A stretch of 35,655 nucleotides of DNA, taken from a virus. The position numbers were made by a program, and so were the translations under genes. Position 1 is the first letter of the stretch. The number at the start of each line of letters is the position of its first letter. The notes under the pieces were generated by a model. That model was not told the origin of the DNA and did not search any database. It saw nothing but the letters and a program-made list of their open reading frames with translations. The stretch spans positions 1 through 35,655 of IMG/VR virus record IMGVR_UViG_3300027522_000012. One strand, given 5' to 3'. Below are positions 33,701 to 35,655 of this stretch, piece by piece.

Positions 33701-34187
33701 ATGTAACTGTAGCTACAGATGTATTTGTTGCATAAACATCTAAGGTTTGACCAGCTGAAAATGATGTTTGTTCTGTACCAGCATTGTTACCTGCATTAAC
33801 ATATTGAAAGAAAATTCTATTAAGATCTGGGTTAGTAGATTCAAATCCACTCTTAGATTCATACACTTGACCAATTAAATTAGCAGATGTTACAACGTGT
33901 GTGTCAGTAAAGTCTGACATAATTAATTGACCTAATGAAGTATTAGCATCATTAAGTTTAGCAAATCGTATATTTTCATCTGTTATTGCTCCACCGTTTA
34001 CAATAGTACCTTCTTTAAATATATGTTCACCAAAACGCTCAACTTGGTTTTGTAGTATTGTTTGTAACTGTGTTAGCTCTCTTGCTTGGATAGGCACAGA
34101 TGGACGGAACAATACTTTGTGGAATTTCTTATCCTCATCATAATCATCATAATATGGGGTTACGTTTAAATCTGTATTAATTGGCAT
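27765..34187 (-). CDS. Large baseplate-region structural protein, DUF4815-type (2140 aa)
   Basis: The first 70 residues (MPINTDLNVTPYYDDYDEDK, then FRPSVPIQARELTQLQTILQ) are the diagnostic start of DUF4815 proteins, found in marine T4-like phages next to baseplate genes. Much of the rest is beta-rich and Asn/Thr/Ala-rich. Two related units occur near 680-712 (GTSTLFTTEYKAGDFITVQS) and 1689-1722 (GTAFNTEYAAGDFLTFS). Around 1486-1610, DPMAQTFKI...LISMDLYFASKDPTLGVTVEIR and a later EEYCFVVIPDG fit a jelly-roll or carbohydrate-binding-like module. It follows gp8, where T4 has genes 9 and 10, so it may replace the T4 peripheral baseplate proteins. Exact role is inferred. An AAGGATAG site lies before the ATG. 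Confidence 0.78.
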   Translation of the reverse strand: MPINTDLNVTPYYDDYDEDKKFHKVLFRPSVPIQARELTQLQTILQNQVERFGEHIFKEGTIVNGGAITDENIRFAKLNDANTSLGQLIMSDFTDTHVVTSANLIGQVYESKSGFESTNPDLNRIFFQYVNAGNNAGTEQTSFSAGQTLDVYATNTSVATVTLTSNTGSSYSNADTITFSSTYGTNASANLTTNSTGGIIGTSFNNVASQGVSFKITDIPSVANIVTSTGSNANLELFAVSLTKKNIITVANTSFNDAAGNTDFLTIGLAKRFEVNEGVLFQKGHFSQISQQSVMVSDYTNVPNNIAVGFNTTETIANNTNDTSLTDNASGFQNENAPGAFRLKLTPTLVVNTVASAESTNNFFIIARYESGKIVTLKQESVYNKIGDRLAKRTKEESGDYVTKQFSAISEGISGNTTHLNITVGAGNAYVGGYNVSSIGASRLAIPKADTTQNVSSAVVASNYGNYQLVDESIGHFAFNFGAEVKLLDTAANRLSSSLGTAVPTVPATSNTSVVSGVNPTFTSNILGTAKIRSIEYDGNTVGAPLGRYRLYLFDIAMNQGQKYQDVRSIWYSAQGLADVVLDDNANASLKETNFRTLVTGVGRQGVKSLSINGTSNNQYIYRTAKTDGSLATNGSVTFAVTGTETFPYTASAFLNDTQEKDWIAVSNNSTAQTVSLTGTVAVSSGAGNVTGTSTLFTTEYKAGDFITVQSANTHRITSVVSNTLMVTANNFGAGVSGKTHARYFPVDVAINMEGSTSNVFVGTNSNTVTINATRGKALHGSQTLPVHVYHNVKKISAPQVDKTLATSFVKIVCSNNAGGINGPWSLGLTDVLDVQAIYVANQAYWDGTTAANSTVLDYTDSFRLDTGQKDAFYGLGKIYKNYSNAQSFVANDFFVAKVRHFKKDTSGGGKGFFTVDSYPVDDTTANGSNEYVKTEEIPVFISELTGEGIDLRNAVDFRPVAANTAVQSATVGAATINPNVAVAFAASEHSIAAPNQNFEFDYQYYLPRIDKVFLNPQGLMETVQGAPGTSPLTPRDKNDAMTLATVLVPAYPTLSSKEATAANRMDYAVIASAKQSRNYTMKDIGQLDQRVNRLEYYTSLNLLEKQTKDLTIPAESNNAVDRFKQGFLVDNFVDLKIARTDDEDWNAGRNKSEQTIIPKFKQNALNLTIVGHSNTAITGDVITHPYIATPFASQRFATIARAVTQSNWQWNGKMDLFPNYDGFSEIRNNPDLALTLDIDLATPFDALIEGLNSIESLTEVDRRTLSETNQRSWTTGSSNDGIRWSVSGMNSLDREELITRNLFNNETTTTTQNVGEFVTDVRMQPYIREQMIHFHAWSLRPNVRHYLYFDGVNMDANTRPALSTNATHFGKSTIYGSGAYGDSLTTDANGEMFGILHIPQGEFYVGERHLVLADNATYSNIVNNAVSIADEPFNAFNFGVETGTIEMSTRAPTISMIQVEEVATRTVLTSWSRGGIIPWRQNGTDPMAQTFKISNPDFEQTAGIQLISMDLYFASKDPTLGVTVEIRKTLGGVPAPDLIPFGRKHLRSSQINTSADGATASVIVFDGPIFLSTTEEYCFVVIPDGNSPDYQLWISKTGGTDVATSQPVVVDQFMGSMFMSTNNLAWKPLIDEDIKFTLYRAGFTTNNANAGVVTFYNKANEYLSLTGINGNFKQGEMVYQVNATAQTTGTATMSTSNTIVTGSGTAFNTEYAAGDFLTFSNTTAQDIVEIDSVTNSTQIILKGYPLIANTTGIAVSKTPTGIVYYYDSSTKDMHIEDSTASSSAFKFAADADIVGAESYANATISSINDKAVSYLEPVLYKTNPSSTDVELYIHANTASGDTGNTQIRTNDRFHMREKAVIKSKSNDLTGNFKTYFKMSTNSARISPMIDSQTLGFNIYENQINNDATNEHLTGQGNATCSYVSKTVTLDDGLDAEDLRVYVTAFKPGKDNCNIKVYGKLLNEEDNSTFYDRHWTELDLIGPDHFSNVDNRLDYREYEYQLPKTPATVFVEKAKTFGNTTITTASNQASTLSAGTLVKITNSDPNTDYQIATVKSASTTTIILDEAIQFANNVAADVSTVTLPQTAFKDPQNSSVVTYFNSDGSKFNTYKMFAIKIVLLSDSTATAPAIKDFRAIALSI

Positions 34188-34196
34188 CTTCTATCC

Positions 34197-35655
34197 TTAA
34201 AATGTTATAACAAGTCGAACTATTTCTGTTGTTGTGTTGGAACGACTAACTGCGTCTATATTATTTAGGTAGATTATATCACCGGCATTGCGAACTAAAT
34301 CTGGATTTGTTTGAGCAGTTAACTTGCTTGACCTTGATGTTGTTTGTCCAGTCACTACATTATCCGTTGCAATGTTAAATGTACCTTTGACACTTGTTGC
34401 AGATACCTTTGAGGTATTAGCAAAAAATACAAAAGCGTTTGCACTTGTATCATCTTGTACTATTTTTTCATCTTCACTAAATGCACTTGCTGAACCAAGG
34501 TTCTGTTTAAATATATATCTCTGATCAAATGTAGTAAATGATGATCTCTGAGATTCATTTGATACATTAATTGTTGCTGCTTCTGTTGTATTAACAAATA
34601 AGGATGAGACATTCATTGTTGCACTAGAAGTGCCACCAGATACATTTGCATGGTTAGTTGAATTGCCTGTACTTATATGACCTACTACGTTAGCTAGTAA
34701 CACTGAACTACTGTTAGCAGATATAACATATCCATAACTTGTTGTGTTGGCTTGTGTTACTAATTCACCAGTTGTCCATGTACCAGATACTATACCATTT
34801 ATTTGTACATTGGCATGCATAGGATCTTTTATTATACCTACTTGTCTAAAATCATTATCTGTTGGTATATTTGCTGACTCTGTATTTGCAAACTCAACAC
34901 TAATACCTACACGACTAGCTTCTAATTCATTAATTGGATCAAAGCCATGGCCACCTGTAGGTGCTATTGGTGCTCTTATTGCAGCAACATTAGCTGATGC
35001 CATGTTGTTAGCTTCTATAGTTGCATCAACATATGTATAACCTGAACCTCTTGTTACTACTTCTACATTAGCAATTGTATTACTTGAAGTATTGACTAGT
35101 GCTCTTGCTGTTGCACTAGTGCCATCACCTTTTATAGTTACACTTGGTGTTATTTCAAACACACTATCAGATGTACTTGGATTAGTACCCCATGCATTTT
35201 CTAAAGTAATTGTTTTACTACTACCAACGTAATCTATAATTTTATTTAAACCACCCGCTCCAGTACCAGATTTAATATAGATAGCACAATTAACAAAGAA
35301 ATCATTATTAGTCGATAATGTGAAATCACTACTTGCTAAAACTTGAGATGTTGCATTAGTAACAGTAGTGAACGTACCGTTACAAAATTCATTATAGTTA
35401 TTACCTGAATTTGTTACTAAGTAAGCATCTAATGAGCCTGATACTGCATTAGTAGATGCATTAGTATGTGCAATATAAGGAATGTAATTTGTTGTTGTAA
35501 ACTTAGTATTGTTTGTTCCTGTTACTGTATACATAAATCTCCACTGATAACCATCAGCTGTTTTAAGATATAATGTATTTAAACTTGATGATACATCTGA
35601 GTATAAAGGTTTAGATGTACTGTTGCCACTACTTTGATTATTAGCTATGCATTTC
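34197..35655 (-). CDS. 8: Baseplate wedge subunit gp8 (partial, cut at window edge)
   Basis: The frame is open from the window edge to the stop, so at least 485 residues are visible; the true start lies outside. An ATG at 35534 lies inside the conserved region (ADGYQWRFMYTV), so it is not the start. That motif matches GDGYVWEYLFEI in T4 gp8. The segment FRQVGIIKDPMHANVQ matches T4 FRQISIITNPLEAKA, and the end NAGDIIYLNNIDAVSR...TEIVRLVITF matches the T4 C-terminus (SGEMIYMENRPPI...EINILFTF). In T4, gp8 dimerises and joins gp10 and gp7 in each baseplate wedge. It is longer than T4 gp8 (334), the extra length being an Asn/Thr/Ser-rich insert in the middle. Confidence 0.87.
   Translation of the reverse strand, partial: KCIANNQSSGNSTSKPLYSDVSSSLNTLYLKTADGYQWRFMYTVTGTNNTKFTTTNYIPYIAHTNASTNAVSGSLDAYLVTNSGNNYNEFCNGTFTTVTNATSQVLASSDFTLSTNNDFFVNCAIYIKSGTGAGGLNKIIDYVGSSKTITLENAWGTNPSTSDSVFEITPSVTIKGDGTSATARALVNTSSNTIANVEVVTRGSGYTYVDATIEANNMASANVAAIRAPIAPTGGHGFDPINELEASRVGISVEFANTESANIPTDNDFRQVGIIKDPMHANVQINGIVSGTWTTGELVTQANTTSYGYVISANSSSVLLANVVGHISTGNSTNHANVSGGTSSATMNVSSLFVNTTEAATINVSNESQRSSFTTFDQRYIFKQNLGSASAFSEDEKIVQDDTSANAFVFFANTSKVSATSVKGTFNIATDNVVTGQTTSRSSKLTAQTNPDLVRNAGDIIYLNNIDAVSRSNTTTEIVRLVITF

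Noticed and set aside
31294-34524. Several plus-strand frames of 66-102 codons opposite the large structural genes
   Set aside because: Antisense shadows of Asn/Thr/Ala-rich coding sequence. None has a convincing ribosome-binding site, and no other gene in the window is on the plus strand.

Overview
The window is part of an AT-rich, T4-like (myovirus) phage genome, most likely from a marine phage. Every gene I can support lies on the minus strand, so the biological order runs from high to low coordinates. The anchors are recognisable T4-type virion proteins: baseplate wedge gp8 (right edge, cut), then at the left end the neck and tail-completion proteins gp13, gp14 and gp15, and the start of the small terminase subunit gp16 (left edge, cut). 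In T4 the interval between genes 8 and 13 holds genes 9, 10, 11, 12 and wac. Here that interval is about 31 kb and carries quite different content. Low GC, a DUF4815-type baseplate protein and the glycosyltransferase/oxygenase genes between virion genes fit marine T4-like phages of cyanobacteria or SAR11-type bacteria. The host cannot be decided from this sequence.

Layout in the direction of transcription: (1) 35655-27548: gp8, a 2140-residue DUF4815-type structural protein and a small coiled-coil protein. (2) 27555-26598: a short fibre protein ending in an S74 intramolecular chaperone domain, and a 98-residue fibre-like protein. (3) 26581-11288: two consecutive giant proteins of 2554 and 2530 residues, called here fibre A and fibre B. 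Most of each is a tetrapeptide repeat with an aromatic residue (Tyr/Trp) every fourth position and Lys two residues later. A ends in a glycine-rich, adhesin-like tip. B begins with a 250-residue non-repeat head and has almost no C-terminal tip. (4) 11267-4270: a charged protein of unknown role, then a tightly overlapping cassette of four DxD glycosyltransferases, a 2OG-Fe(II)-oxygenase-like protein, a methyltransferase-like protein, a 482-residue glycosyltransferase-like protein and one unknown. (5) 4267-1: an unknown gene, a T4-type late promoter (TATAAATA), four small fibre/structural proteins, then gp13, gp14, gp15 and gp16.

The genes are packed end to end with overlaps of 1-50 nt or gaps of a few bases. 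No gene-free stretch exceeds 50 bases. I saw no tRNA, rRNA, CRISPR array, integrase or insertion sequence. The most unusual content is the pair of giant aromatic/lysine tetrad proteins, about 15.3 kb of nearly continuous 12-bp-periodic coding DNA, followed directly by a glycan-modifying cassette. My working inference is that A and B are long host-contact fibres and that the cassette may decorate them or other virion or host surfaces.
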